A program made the position numbers and the translations under genes. 64,000 nt of DNA from contig CM036617.1 in assembly GCA_020746105.1 (NCBI GenBank), positions 143,572,518 through 143,636,517 on the forward strand, read 5' to 3'. Each line of letters begins with the position of its first letter. The first letter of the stretch is position 1. Positions 31,849-45,429 of this stretch are shown here, piece by piece. This DNA comes from Trogon surrucura. Its lineage: Eukaryota; Chordata; Aves; Trogoniformes; Trogonidae. The notes beneath the pieces were generated by a model. It was given only the letters and a program-made list of their open reading frames with translations, did not search any database and was not told the DNA's origin.

Positions 31849-34800
31849 CTCACGCTGACATCCTGTTTCAGGATCTGCCAGTGAGTTGACGGGTGGAGCA
31901 CGATTGCTACAGCAACAGCACGTCCAGCTGCAAATGTACGTGCTACCATGAATTTAAGCAGAGGACACATAGGTAGGCAGAAATACCTGTGGTGATAAAT
32001 TACACATGAAAAAATAAGTGACCTCCTTCCTGCGGATGCTATCAAACCTACATGGCGTGTGCCAGTGGCATATCGGGTATTTTAACATGCACAGAAGTAA
32101 AGAATTTACCAGTTGGACTCATGGTACTTGGACTTCACTACCTGCCTAACTGTGGAATCAATCTTAAAAGACTTCCTTGTGCTGTGTCAATGTTTCATGT
32201 CTCTTGAAATGTAAAAAGTGGTACCAGTGTAACGGCAGAAATTATAATAAATCAGGCATTTTCCTAATTTTGCACTAACTGCGTCTTTTGGTCGTTTCCT
32301 GCCCCCATCTTCTCTATCCTTTTTTCCCTACTAAAGAAATAAAAAAGAAGAAACAATGGCTAACTCTACAGAACTCTGCAAATTGGTTCAGTGTACCGAA
32401 ACCCCAAAACATCCATGAGTATTATGTGACACTGTGGCCTTCTTTCTTCTCATTCCCATAACATAGCTGTGCCTCAGAAACAGGTTGTCAGTCAGTGCTA
32501 TGTGGTTATTTTCTAGTCTAAGCACAATGCTCACAATCTATCCCCTTCTAATTCATGAATGTGAGTTTGAAAGAGTCAAACAAATTATTGTCTCTCAAGA
32601 GAATTCCTCTCAAGTTTTCTACCAATTAAGTTCAAAGCATGCTTAGGCAGATCTTTGAGAGTTTAATTGGTGCAATGTAAGAAATTATGTAGTGCAGACA
32701 ATCATTTAATACTTATGATGAAATCCCCACTATTGAATATCTGAGTTTTGATTTAAAGAGCTATAAATAGTCTAGGACATATATAACACAGGAGGTTTGG
32801 GGAAATTTGCTGTACTCTTTGATAGCAAAATTACACACTTATTCATCTGGATATGGGGGAGGCACCAGCAAACTATCTGAACTTCGGCAGGTTCACCATC
32901 ATGTATTGAATATTAGAAACACTAGCTGATAGTTATTTCCCTGTTATATGGAAGACTAATAATGTTGCCTCTTTACTGTCTATATCTGGCTAAATAATTT
33001 TATGGAAAAAAGACATATTGCATAGCAATGGTACATCCAACTCCTAAAACAAGAGGGCTGAACAGACAGTAAATGTGCCTTTAAGTTTTGACTTTCGGCC
33101 TAGAGAACAGATAAGGAAAACTTACTGATTTGTTGTGATGTTTCCTAATTTCTTAACTTTTATCCTGATAAATAATTAAAGAGAACAACAAGTTTTAGGA
33201 GGTAATGCTTAGTGGGACTGATATAGCCATTGTTGTATTGTGGCATGTATGTCCATGAGTTTAAAAACAGTGAAAAGATACTTAGAATGATGATTGACTG
33301 GCACTGAGCTTGGCTTGAGTAAGAGCTGAGGTGCAACCAAACCTACCAACTGCTCACAGAGAATTTGGCTGTTCAAGCAACACCATCCTAAGATGTTGCA
33401 TCAAGGTGACCTATGCGATGCAGAACAGCAGCAAAGGTTTGTGTCTATCCAGGTTCCTACAACTGCATGTTGGGAAACCTAAGATCCTGTTAGGTATTAT
33501 TTTATTTTTGTCCAGTAGGAGCCAAAGAGTCCTTGGCACAGTAGAATAAGAAGACATTCCCCTTGCCCTCCTTAAACCTGCCATCTGGATCTATTTATGC
33601 CTGGTGTAAAGTTCCTAGGAAATGACTCAGTATGACTGGAGGTTGAATGTGCCCTCCCAAGGAAGCCAATGTAGACAGAAACAAGTGATAATAAGTTTGA
33701 CTGTTCCTTTTTCTTATTTCAGCTATTGATATTTCAAAATGTTTTGAGCAAAGTTGTGGGTAAACTCTATATTAAATCTGACTCTGCATCCCAGACTGAA
33801 GTGTTAGATTTTCTGCTGCCCATCTTGCTAAAACTTTTGCCCCACTCTTGAGAGCCACCTCAGCCAGGCCATGAAAACTGCTCACCCTCAGATCAGGACA
33901 GAGCACCACCTATCCTGGTCTTGGTTTCATGTCAAATATCTTCAGTTTCAATCTGCAGCAGTCTGCTTTCATGGGGAATTTTTTCCCCATCAATGCTATC
34001 TGCAGGAGAATATCTACTACTCCTCCAAAATAATATTCATCTACCACTTCTCATGCCATGAAATGCTTACTCAAGTGCAGAAAAAATAAAGTCTCCATAT
34101 AGTTTTAAGTGTTTGCAAATATCTGAAAACTGGGAACAAACTGGCTGAAACTGCAGAATAGATAAGGAATGTAAACATTTTATTGAAACTATTAAGGGGT
34201 AGCTAAAACATTTGCTAGTTTCTTTTCTGCTTTTTCTAGCTGCAGCTGGCTGGATTTCCGAGCTCGGGGCAGTCTACCAACCTAACAAATATATGAGTCC
34301 CACAGACCTGTGCTAGAGAGGTAGCGGCAGAATTTCTTGGGTACTTGTGGCTATTTCCATTAATTTGCAAGGGTTTTACTCTAGATGTTGACTTTTTCTG
34401 ATTTAGTATAGACATGTAACAAGTGTAGCTTGGGATATGAAACAATTTTCTCACATAGTTGGTGAGTTAGAGCTAGAGTTTTGCCCTGGATCCTGCAGCC
34501 TAGGTATCACCTACATTTGAAATTTTCCATGACTGCTCTTGTTATACCTGGAGCCAAATATCTATAGCTGGAGATGAACCCATGCAAGGTTCCACTCTGT
34601 AATTTCACTGAGCGACCTTTCGTTTGTCTTTGGTGCAGTCTTCACACAGGCACATTATTTTATTTGCAAAAGACAATAAAAATTTCCTACTGTTCTGTGA
34701 TATTGTGAAATAAAGGGGAAAACATGATGCAGATAAAGCACTGTTTAGGCACAGAAGAATGAAGCATAATATTTACATGCTTAAAATATGTGAGTACACT

Positions 34801-36967
34801 TGCTCATATGTGTGAAGGTGCAGTCAAGATAGCATAACATACAGAATAGTTATAGAAAAGAACAATTAATGTATGTGTGAATATGCTAAAAATTACAATC
34901 TCATGGTAGAAACAAGGAACGCAAATGGGCTCAACAATTTCTCACATCTTTTCCCCTCATCAGCATCCCCAGATTTTATTTATTTTGCATGCTGTAGGGA
35001 AAGACATCTGTTTTCTCTTTCTTACTTCACGCAGTACTGACTTCTACTGCAGTGCCTGAAGAGTTGTGGTGCATCATTGTCACTTCTGCTGGCAATCTCT
35101 CCAAGAGAAGCTATGAGCTCCTGCATCCCCTACTGCCTTGTGGCTCAGAAAACTTCTGCGCCACAAATTGCTAGAGGCATGAGAGAGCATTCTGAGGAAG
35201 CGTCACAGTGTTTGTGCTATTATATTCTTCCTTAAGCATCCAGTTCAATCACTGGTTGAGATGATAGCAAGACAGTTGGCTCAGCTGCTGTGTCTGCTCT
35301 TTGGTTCACCCACATTTTAAACTCCACTGGAAAATCCTGGTTTATTTTCATACTGCATGCAGTAATGAACAAAGGGTAGGCCCCTCTGGCCACCAAGATA
35401 CTCATCAGTTCATGAAATAGGACACACATGCTTTCTTCTTGTTCTCCAAGATCCTTACTGGCCTCTTCCAGAAGGACTACAATAGGGACAGCGGCAGCCA
35501 TAAGAGCACAGCTGCCTAGCTGAAAAGGGACTGTGACAGACAGATTAGAAAACCCTTGGGCAAGCCCTGGACAAGCAGAACAGCAATAATGCAGGCACTT
35601 ACTCCATGTCTCATGCATGTTTGAAAACATCTAGGCCACAGAGCCTTTTTTGTGCGAAGTGAGAGATGGATGTGAGCCAGTGTTTTTCCATAGATGGATT
35701 GACAGGCAAATATGACATGTGTAAAAGCCAGATAATGAAGCAAAGCTGGATGGTGTAACAATTGCACAACCTCAGGACAGTAGTTTGACTCTGAGAAAGA
35801 AAGAGGCCTTGAATCCCTTCGTTTCAACATGGGTCTATATAATTGCAGTAAAGGCTGCATAAGAAATTCAGGCATTCTATTTAAACTGGATTCATACCGT
35901 ACATCTACTAATACTTTTGTCCAGAGCAGTTTGTAAATATCACTTTAGTGACAAGAATACTTTCCTTATTTCTCATCAATTTTCCCCAGCTGAATTTAAT
36001 CCTAAATGTAAACCCTCTAAGTAATTTCTTTCCCTTCTAGTGTTTATATTTTTCAAGCTTCTGTAAAGTCTTACCTTTTCCAGCCCGGTCCCCCTCCTTC
36101 CTCTGTCTTAGTTCTTACTAAGCCAGGCTTCAGACGAGTGGTTGGTTGAATCCCTAAAGCAAGTTTTGACAGACATGCATAAAACAAATACACGTACACA
36201 CACCCAACCGCCCAGAGCTCAGACAGGATGCAGTCAAACCTCAGCAATTACTGCTCTTCTCTGCATCAGACTTTGACACATAATAACATGCCCTGACCCA
36301 GCTGGGAGTGTCCCACTAATCCTAGAAACTTTCTTAGTCTTTAAATTGCACAAATGCAAGAAGCTGACACATCTCCAGGCTGCATTAAAATTTGGAGAAA
36401 AAAAAAAATTAAAACTGTAATAAAAATAACGTATTTTGAAGATTATGAGGTCTGATTAATTCTTTGCACAACCTCTGTCAGATCCATAAAGTATAGCAAA
36501 GATGAATTTGATTCAGTACTTTCTGAACACAATTTTATAAATCTAGATTACTGAAATAAACAGATACAGGCAAATACATGCACACAAGTTTTAAAATGTC
36601 CCAATTTTTTGTCAGATGTCAAGGAAGAAGAAGATTGGTTGGGGACTTGTGAGATTCCCTGTTCTCTTTGCCTTGTTCTGCCAAAGATTTTCTGTACAAT
36701 GGTAGTCAATTCATCTCAAGCCAAGTCTTTTTTATGATAGTCTGTCACATAAATATACACAGACTGTCCAGAAACATTTTTAAAGGTGCCCATCCATCTT
36801 ATTTTCAAAGCTTGGCACTTCTGAAAGAACCTATGCAAAATTTGATCTGGATTTCTTTTTTGGGGGCATTCTTTCTCCCGGATAGAAAATGGGAATCATA
36901 AATTCTTTCTTCAGAGTGCAGGGAGGATGATGCAGGAAGTAAATGAGAAAACTCACTGAGGCCTGAA

Positions 36968-37007
36968 TCTAATAATGAGTTCTAATAATGAGCTTCTAAT
37001 AATGAGT
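36968..37007. repeat. triplicated TCTAATAATGAG unit
   Basis: Three consecutive copies of TCTAATAATGAG with 1-2 base spacers (unit length 13, 14, 13). A short young minisatellite. Confidence 0.9.
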
Positions 37008-37333
37008 TGGACTTGAGGGGTCTTTTATTAACTGTTTTCTGTCATACTGGGACCACCACAGAGTCCTTTTATTCTATAGTTATTTTTAATTAATATCCAT
37101 GCAATCAAGGAAATGTCCTTGTCTTTTTAACTAAAAAGTTTCTGACTTCTTCAGCTGCAACAATAAATTGTATAACAGTGAAGGCCGCTAGTGCAAGGTA
37201 AGAGCGATGTACATATTCTGACACTTTTGCTGAGTAAGAATAAGTATTGCACAGGGAATTGATTCTAGTGATGCATTTGTGGAATGAGAAAGCATTTTCC
37301 ATCATGGCCGACTTTTCAGTTAGAACTGGAAAT

Positions 37334-37363
37334 TTCTGTATTGAACCATTCTGTATTGAACCA
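37334..37363. repeat. perfect 15-bp tandem duplication
   Basis: TTCTGTATTGAACCA occurs twice head-to-tail without a mismatch, implying a recent duplication. Confidence 0.9.
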
Positions 37364-38989
37364 TTCTCTTCCTGGTCTCTTGTCAATTCCTGAGACCGTT
37401 TCCCTTCTCCTTTTCTGAGTTCTCTACGCTTAGAAATGGGAAGTTAGTTGTCCATGATTAAATAAAAAACCAGCTTCACCTCAGACCATTCATCCCCTGT
37501 GACAAATGGGCCTTGAATGAATTGCAGCATGTTAAAATTGCTAGATTGCTAAACTGCCTCACTTGGGCCAGCCTTGCTGGCTACAGCCCTCAGGACTGCT
37601 AATGGTATTAACAAATCAACAGGGAACATATGTCTGAGCTTTCTTGGCAGGAAGACCTTTTAATAAATAGTATTCAGCTAAAATGTTTAAAGCAGATTCT
37701 AGATTTCAAGCAAATTCCCATATCAAACACAGATAAACCATGAAAGCAACTGGAATAAAAGATATTGTTGAATTAGTTCTGACCTGGAAAAATGTAATAG
37801 CCTTTATAGAAGAGCTGCCTACAAAGAAGCCTTCATATAGATTTCACTTGCTTGTAGGTAGGTAGAGAGGCCTTTGCTGTTGTATGACTCCCTGACTGAT
37901 TTTCCTTTTGCTGCACATCAGTCGCACAGTAACTGGGCACACTCTTTTCAACGAGGCGAGTAGGACCCACACCAAAAAAGAAGGAAGAAAGAAATCAGGG
38001 AGTGCACTCCAAGGACCTGTGAAAGTCTAGATGAGAAAGAAAACTCTATCCACTGCAACCACAGGCTTGTAGGTATCCTGGAGGAAGTTTCTGAGGTAAA
38101 CATGGTACTGATAAGGTTTATCGGCAAAAGTGTAATCAGATACCACAACATGCAAACCAGCCTTGCTGTTTTACCCACAGAGACTGCAGGAATTGTAATT
38201 CTTGCTCTGCAGCACTACCCAATGCTCTGCGCATTTTTGTGGCTCTTTGATATGAATGCGTGTCTTGCCTGAGGCTATATCTGCCTATGCCTGCCCAAAT
38301 GTACGTGCTGGGGATGTACACAACTGTAGCTGCATGAATACCCCCCAAAAGCCTCTTACTAGAGATTATTCTTTTCTTGTGAGAAGTGTGGATAAAAGAG
38401 TGTTTTTAATTTGTTTTCTATGAAGTTTTTAAGATATTTTCAGCAAATATTCCAGAAGCTTTCATTTCTTGAGGTTGTAATTTTAAAAAGTGTCCTTAGA
38501 AAAATATTATTATGATGAACACTTTATTTTACTTGACATAAAGTTTTCCCTAAAAGCCTAAACTGAATTGCTTGGGTGGAAAATACGTGTTTTGTTCCAT
38601 TCGCTGGAGGTAAAGTCCTGTGAAAAAAACTGACTGATCATCAGCTTTCCCTGTCACCAGTTAAAAAAAAAAACTTATAATCAGAATTCTCCTCTTTTTT
38701 CTCCCTTTATACAGTCTTTCCAATATTGTTAGTAAGACCTGGTGAACAGTTGATGAAAATACAGTTTTTGTTTAGGCCTTGTAGAAAGTGGTTTTTTTTG
38801 TTTAATAAAAAAAAAGGAAAGGAGGGATCTCTTCTGGAACTAGAAAACTATGACTGCTGTATAGGTGAGAAATTGGCTTGCACAGAGTCTGCAACAATCC
38901 TTCAAAATTACCAAACAAAACTGGGGCAAAAGTTGAAAATCTGAGATTTGATCACAGCCATTGACAAGAAAGAGTGAAATCATAACAAC

Positions 38990-39045
38990 ATCAAAGTTAA
39001 TGGGAAATTTGCCACTGACTTCTCCAAGAGCAAGTTTAAAGCTTT
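38990..39045. repeat. possible ancient amniote repeat debris
   Basis: CAAAGTTAATGGGAAATTTG followed by CCACTGACTTCTCCAAGAGC resembles the 'GTCAATGGGA...CCATTGACTTCAATGGGAGC' repeat motif of sauropsid DNA, related to the pattern at 8.6 kb. Short and degraded. Confidence 0.33.
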
Positions 39046-42000
39046 CTACTCAACAGCACTACATTTTTATGTCCCCAAGGCATCCTGAGCTACACAGTCT
39101 TTTTTTGCCTCATACCCACAATGCTGCTGTTCTGTACTTTGCCTTTTCTCCTACATCCTAGATCTTCAGTGACAGAATTATTTCTGAATAGAAGCAGGTA
39201 AATATAATATTTGAAAATAAACCCTGTTTTGCTAATTACAACAGATGAAGGGAACATCTGCTCTAGTTAAATTCTCAAGTTCATTCTAATATTTTTTCAG
39301 ATGCTCATAGCTTTCTGCTCTGACACTGCAATTTTCAAACCTTACACTCATGCTAGAAAGAAATGTGTTTCTCCTTATTCTTGAGTTTTTACACACTCAA
39401 AAAAAACATAGAAAAGAGACTATCTTTTTTTTTCTGTGACGAATTTTAAAAGTGGCTGAAGCAAAAATCTACAAGGTATGATGCTTTCTAAAGCGTAATT
39501 TTGTAAATAATGCCAAGGTTGGGAAAATGGTTCAGTTATTATCAAATTAAGAGACTTAGATAATTATCTGAATGCACCCAGTAAGATGTTTCTATTCTTT
39601 ATCCACAATGCACTTTCTGAGGATGTTAATTAAGGGATATAAGCGTTGAAGATTTGTTGACTTTATTTTCTCACATAATTGTGTAGTAATTAAGACTACT
39701 CTTTCCAGACAATCTGATTTTAAAATCTCACTAACACTGATGAGCCAGACAGATCTTTCAGTTGTTCAGTTCAGTTGTCTTTGAATTCTATTTTTCTGAG
39801 ATCGTAACTACAGCTAAGAAATCCACCATGAGGTGGATATATGGATACCTGTAAAGTAAACACAGGATGGATGTCTCACTCAGTGAGCTGTAGTTGTTCT
39901 TGTTCTCCTGTGCTAGGACCCTCCCACAGATGCTTCCAAAAATTTCACACTGATGCTTTGTGAGTGTTAAATGTCCTCAGGTAGTCCTTTCCAGGCCAAA
40001 CATCACAAAACCGGTAATTAACAATCAAAATCAACTTGATATGATTTTTCAAGGTATTTATATCCAGTCAAGTGAGTAGCCAGCCAGCACTGTTTGGTAA
40101 AGTTCTTGCAGTATCTTGCATTGTTGTGTACTCCTTCACATCTCGCTAAAATATCAGTATCATCTTTGTCTGACAGAAGCAATTAGTAAACCTACTAAAT
40201 TCTGCTTGTGCTTTTCAACTCTGGAAATATTCACAGGCAGTTCTGGTTTTGTGTTTCACTGCCACAAAGTCTCAACAGTGCTACCCAAAAATGCAACTTA
40301 ATGTGCATGCAGGTGGATGCTCTGTTTTCCAAAGAACAGTAGCTAGCATAGAAATGCACAGAAGAATGAAAAATACTTGGCAGCAAAGTTTTCTTCAGAC
40401 ACATATCTTTGTATAGATGGCTATGTTCTAAGATTATTTGCATCTGTACATAAATTAAAGTTTCTGTTCTTATCTGCCAGGTTATCTATTAGTTCTCTGA
40501 TTCCCCAAAAAAATGACCTTTCTTATATCTTTTTTAAAGTCACAAAAGGGCATAATGTAGAACATCTGAGTCCTTTCTTGTCTCCACTCTTCGAAGAAAA
40601 TCTTCCCTGTTCTGCTTCAATTGACACACATATGCACACACCAAAAGAAAAAAAAATGCACCTTGTCACTTCTCTTTTTTAACTCATCATTCACTTTTCC
40701 CCCGAGCAATATCAGAAATGGTGTTTTTTTCCATGAGATTACTTACTTTTAGTTGATATTATTCTTCTGTGTGGGTTGGCCTATAATTTCACCTATTTAA
40801 ACTCTATTACTTTGTAGTTTTATTGCTGGGATAGAAAGGCTTTCTGTCTGGACCGTTAAAAAGGAATCAGTCACAGTTGCAGGTTCATGGTCCATTCCTG
40901 CTACGAACAGTTTGTCTGATGAATGTGAATCTTTGAGTTAAATCTCTTACATTCCTCTTGTCTTTCTCCAAATACTTATCATTGTCTTGGACCATGATGT
41001 GTGTCACAGCTCTACTTACTGATTTTTGTGACTTCTGACAAGCTCTGCAAGGCATTCTGCCATAAATCTCTGTTTTCGACACTCCTCCAGGCTCATATTT
41101 TACAGCTTTGGAGCTTTCCTTAGAGGAGTCAACCAACATGTTTTATAGTTTTGTTTTTATACTATTTTGCTTGTGCTTCCCTTTCTCATGTATTTAATAC
41201 TGCTCTCTAATGAAATAGCCAGAATCAACTGAAAACAGGGAGTACATCAAACGTGATTACTGTCAAAAGTCAGATTATCATCTGAGAGTCTCTCTATGGC
41301 TGATATCTTTTTTTTTTTTTTAATAGATATAGATTACGGTGCTCCTCAAAATACTATCAGTTGTCCTGTGTATACCTTAGAGAGTCTGATCTGCTCCTTT
41401 CTTCAATTACTCAGTTAATTTTACTGTTGATATTATGGATTACCCAACACTGAAATCTGCTTCAAATACTAGTTTACTGGCAGCACAAAACATCCTTTTG
41501 CTAAACAGAACTATCCAATTTAGGTCAGAGTCTCTGAAAGTGTGGATCCCTGTGGTTACTTGGTTGAACGGTGAATGTTAAAGGTTATAGAGGAATGCTT
41601 GTCAGCAGTAAGAACTGAACTGTGAAAAGTTTGTAAAACCGTGGAATTACATTCCATGGTGTCTGAAATGCCTGTAGCATCGTTAAAACTGGCTAGGTTG
41701 CAAAAGGTTTGGGTAAATTTTCAAAAGACATGGGCTTGGCAAAATGAAGTAGGGAAGTAGGAGATCTTAGTCTTGGCATTGTCTATTCCATGTCATCTTC
41801 CTCCACTCCAGCTTCCAGGAAAAGGGACAGTTAGGGATGAGTCACTGTCACTCTCGAGGAGAGCACTTGCCACATCAAGACTGACTTTCAAGAGCTTTAT
41901 ATGTAGGCCAAAGGAACTGGCAGATTTCAGCTTGGTGTCCTGCCTGTGCCCTCCTCTAGTTTCAGAAATACCACCATGGAATTGCTAAATGACAATAGCA

Positions 42001-42184
42001 TAGTCGCTACCATGCTAGACTAGCTTTAGAGAAGAAAGAGTTTTGTTATGCATTTACAACAGCTCGAAATTGTTTATTAAAGAGGTTGCTCATAATATTT
42101 AATGCTCTTGGGTATGTGTACCAGAGCGTGAGAAGTTCAAATACTCTATAAAGAAAAGAATAAAATAAACCTTAATCTCACTGA

Positions 42185-42189
42185 CTTTC
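42185..42189. repeat. target-site duplication CTTTC, left copy
   Basis: CTTTC directly before the LTR, repeated exactly at 42982-42986. Confidence 0.85.
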
Positions 42190-42554
42190 TGTCCTAGTTT
42201 GAGCTACAACAGAACTCATTCTCTATTCAGTGATTTTACTTTTCAGCTTTACTTTTCTGAGAGATTGCACTTTCTGAAGTTAATAGCATATTTTTGCAGG
42301 CAGTGTCTGCTTCTAAAAGTGATAATGCTTGATGTTTATAGTTAAAACTAAAGATTGGTATAAAGAAAGGGTCTTGCTTATGCTTGCTTCTACAGAACCA
42401 AGGTCACTGCTAAATCTTGTGCCCCGTGCTGAGATGCCAGGAAGTAAAAGGGTCGTAAATGAGTAAAAAGGTCACACTTGCAGGGACGAAGGGATAGGAC
42501 AGGTGACCCAAAACTGACCAACAAAGTATCCCATTCTATGTACATCATATCGAG

Positions 42555-42560
42555 TATAAA
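42555..42560 (+). promoter_or_regulatory. TATA box of LTR
   Basis: GAGTATAAAGACG, about 365 bp into the LTR, is the expected U3/R promoter position. Confidence 0.65.
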
Positions 42561-42839
42561 GACGAGGGATTGCAAGGGTTAAGCCCTCTTCTTCGATGGC
42601 CAGCGCCTGAGGAGAACCTCCGTGCGCTCTTCTGCCTTGGATCCCAACCTGTGTGTCCAACTCCTGAATCCAGTTCCCCTTTGTCACTGAGCCCAGTCTG
42701 GGATTTCCCTGGTGCCTGGCCTCCAGTATCAGTGGTGAATCACTGTCAAAGTTCTGATACTGTTTTTTTATGTATTTATATAGATTTAATTATTTTCTTA
42801 TTAATATTTTTATATTTTCTTTTTATTGTTGCTGTTTTC

Positions 42840-42845
42840 ATTAAA
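42840..42845 (+). terminator. ATTAAA polyadenylation signal of LTR
   Basis: TTTTCATTAAAGCTGTTC, 285 bp downstream of the TATA box and about 140 bp before the LTR end; a common variant of AATAAA. Confidence 0.6.
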
Positions 42846-42981
42846 GCTGTTCTACTTCTCTTTTTGAATTCGTAAGTCTCTGTGCCTTATTCCCTTTCAC
42901 CTCCCCTTCTGGGAAGGGAGAGACATTAATAGAGAGCATCCATCATTCATTTAGTGCTCAACCCAGCCCCCACCTGTGGCA

Positions 42982-42986
42982 CTTTC
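42982..42986. repeat. target-site duplication CTTTC, right copy
   Basis: Exact copy of 42185-42189, immediately after the ...GTGGCA end. Confidence 0.85.
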
Positions 42987-43196
42987 TCTATGCGAGATAG
43001 AAGGTAAGGCTTCATGCTCTAGGAATAATTTTTTCTACAGTTTGTGGGGAGAGGGAGGTGAAGAAAGAGGAGTTTAAATATATAATTTAAACAGCTTCCA
43101 AGAAGAAATGGAGCCTTTCAGTGATGTTTGTGATGGCAGCTGCTTTTCTAATGTCATACTGGCATAGCAGTAATGGAAAATATGCCTCAGTGGGGG

Positions 43197-43213
43197 AAAA
43201 AAAAAAAAAAAAA
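43197..43213. repeat. A17 homopolymer
   Basis: Pure A run with a G-rich left flank. No mRNA-like sequence precedes it, so it is not a retropseudogene tail that I can recognise. Confidence 0.85.
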
Positions 43214-44839
43214 GGAGATTTCATCATTGAAGGTGTGGCAAAAGGTTTTGTAAATTAAATCATAAATCAGTCAACTTTTACTTCAATTAACCCAGCTAAA
43301 AATACTCATATTAAAAAAAGTCACTTTAGAGTTTAAGGAAAGACATAAATCATTGCCTAATCATAGTTTTTAGTACCTTAGGATAAAGTACCCTCCCAGT
43401 ACTGACCACCATGCTGGCATGTGAGTGGAGTTAATACGGAGTTTGCCAAAAATTTTGAAGTGAAAACCATAGGGGTATTACTCTTTCATTCAAAAAAAAC
43501 CATTAGAGACTTTAGTTGTAAATCTTAGCATGACCTGTGGCACTGTTTAATCAATTTACTTCATGCCCTCAAAGGAGATAGTGTATATGTTAGCCTGTGG
43601 TCCCTTTCTGAACATATACAGTAGACCCTACCGCCTTTCTGACAGACACAACTGCTAATTATTGAACAAATTCCCTCCAGTGTTTTAATTAAAGCAGTAT
43701 TTCTTATCTGAATTTGTGACACTGAATCAGGTTACTCAGGGCTCTGTGTACAGAGCAGGGAATGTGTAGAACAAGTCAAGATGGTATGGCAGTCGGCAAG
43801 CCTTGAGAAATAAAAGTTTGTTTCCTTTCCAGATTGCAGTAACGTTGTGTATTACAGACACCAGCCTTGCGTGTGTGATTCAGGACAAAATTTACATCCC
43901 ACTTTTCAGGGAAAATCATCCACACCTGACAAGGTCTCTTGGAAATGGACAATGGATGTGTGCCAGATAGCATAAAAGATCCTTCTTCTGAATCCAGATG
44001 ATTCAGAGAGCAGAAAGTCATAAAAAGAGTGCAGAAAAAGTGACTCTGCTCTTAGTGTACCTTTAGTTAGTAGCAAAGATGATAGCGTTTGAGCCTTTTA
44101 CTAATGGTGGATGTCAGCTCCACATTCAAGGAAGGAAGCCTGCGACAGTTATTCCTGCTCCTCATCCTTCAGATCACTCAACAACTAGCTGTATTCATCA
44201 TCCAGCATGAAACCTGATGCTCTGCAAATCACTGCACAGCTTAACTATGTCCATCTACACCAACAGCTCAGTTTTGCCAGCACCCTACAGCCCACACCTC
44301 TGTTCAGGGCAAAGGCACAAGAATGGGAGAACGTGTGACTCAGAGTCATATTATGGAGTCTGTTGCTGAGACTCCTCAGCATTTCATACAGGACTTCTGC
44401 TGGCCTTCCTCAGGGGAACTGGTTTTGATTAAGCAGAGAAAGCTGGTTATTTTTCTGGTTTTGCTCAGATTTACGATGAGCGAACTCTCTTTCTCTGCAT
44501 AGCCTTTGGGAGCAGAATGTATGTAGTTTTATCATCTTGTTGTACAGATAGAGGGTGTTCCTGATGGCAATATGAAACAGTATTGCAAAGGTCCACCATT
44601 CCTTATTACTTTCACAGCAGATGTGAATAATAAACTATATTTGAGCTATCAAAAGATTTAGCTGATATGCATGTGAGCTCAGCAGTTAGTGAGTAGAATC
44701 TGTCTGGGGGAAAAGAAGCTCTTCAAAAAACTGTTTTCTAGTATGATGTGGTCTTCAACAAAATAAATCTGGTCTCAACATTTTATGACTGTCTGCAACT
44801 TTGATTTTTTTTCTGAAAGCCAAATATTTCTGACCACAG

Positions 44840-44862
44840 AAAACAAAACAAAACAAAAAACA
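44840..44862. repeat. (AAAAC)n microsatellite
   Basis: Four AAAAC-type units; a similar tract occurs at 52306-52334. Confidence 0.85.
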
Positions 44863-45429
44863 TCCTTTCCATTTGCAATTGGGAAAAAAAAGACTAAGTC
44901 CAGCCTAATGTATTAGACTTAGTCATTACAATTCACTTCATAAATAGCAGTCCTGGTAATTGTAAATTTCCTGTATCTAGCTATCTAGTTTCCTTCAGAA
45001 AACCTATAGTTAGCTGAAAACAGAACAAATCTAAGGCCTCAGTCTTTATATTTTAGACTCGATATTGAGTGACATTTTGTGGCCTCTTACTGGCTGAGGA
45101 TCCATAACTTATTTTCTGTGGAAAGTCCAACAAATCCCTTCTGACTTTAACAACCATTAATCTTCAAAGCCCTCCATTGTTCTGCATTCCCACCAGGCAC
45201 AGAGCACTGTGGTCAGGACAAGCTCTGTGCTAGTAAAGACTGCAAAGTTATTGTTTTGTTTTGTTTAAATTCCTCTTTTAACGTGTACAGTTTTCAGCAT
45301 GCAGCCTCCTTTTGTTTCAGCTCTAGGGCTGGGTTTTCTTTTAGTGGCTAATTACTTGATTTAGTTTTATCCATTTTTGTTATACTTTTCCTTCTTTATA
45401 ATACTGTTGCCTGCTTCAAAAGGAGTGGA

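Larger units (their letters stand above)
28460..42184. other. non-coding stretch, no gene seen
   Basis: About 13.7 kb without a supported gene. It contains a self-complementary ATGTATATATACAT (28781-28794), a TG microsatellite (30161-30182), a small hairpin (31829-31848), tandem duplications at 36968-37007 and 37334-37363, possible ancient repeat debris at 38990-39045, and a T14 run (41308-41321). Two overlapping minus-strand open frames at 35232-35875 (132 and 119 codons) are the longest here. They match no family I recognise, and lengths like these are expected by chance in a window this size. Confidence 0.6.
42190..42981 (+). mobile_element. solo LTR of an avian endogenous retrovirus (ERVL-like), 792 bp
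   Basis: Complete LTR starting TGTCCTAGTTTGAGCTACAA and ending CACCTGTGGCA, bounded by a perfect 5-bp duplication (CTTTC). A TATA box (42555-42560) and an ATTAAA polyadenylation signal (42840-42845) lie in order on the plus strand, with a long T/A-rich stretch before the signal, as in the avian ERVL LTRs that begin TGTCCTGGTTT. No retroviral interior is present, so it is a solo LTR. It is unrelated in sequence to the LTR at 4.3 kb. An open frame of 101 codons inside it (42570-42875) is incidental. The element could act as a promoter for plus-strand transcripts reading rightward, but nothing downstream looks like a gene. Confidence 0.88.

Noticed and set aside
43197-43213. Poly(A) tail of a processed pseudogene
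   Set aside because: The sequence upstream is not open or mRNA-like and no flanking duplication is visible; likewise for the A/T runs at 551, 24253, 41308 and 59728.
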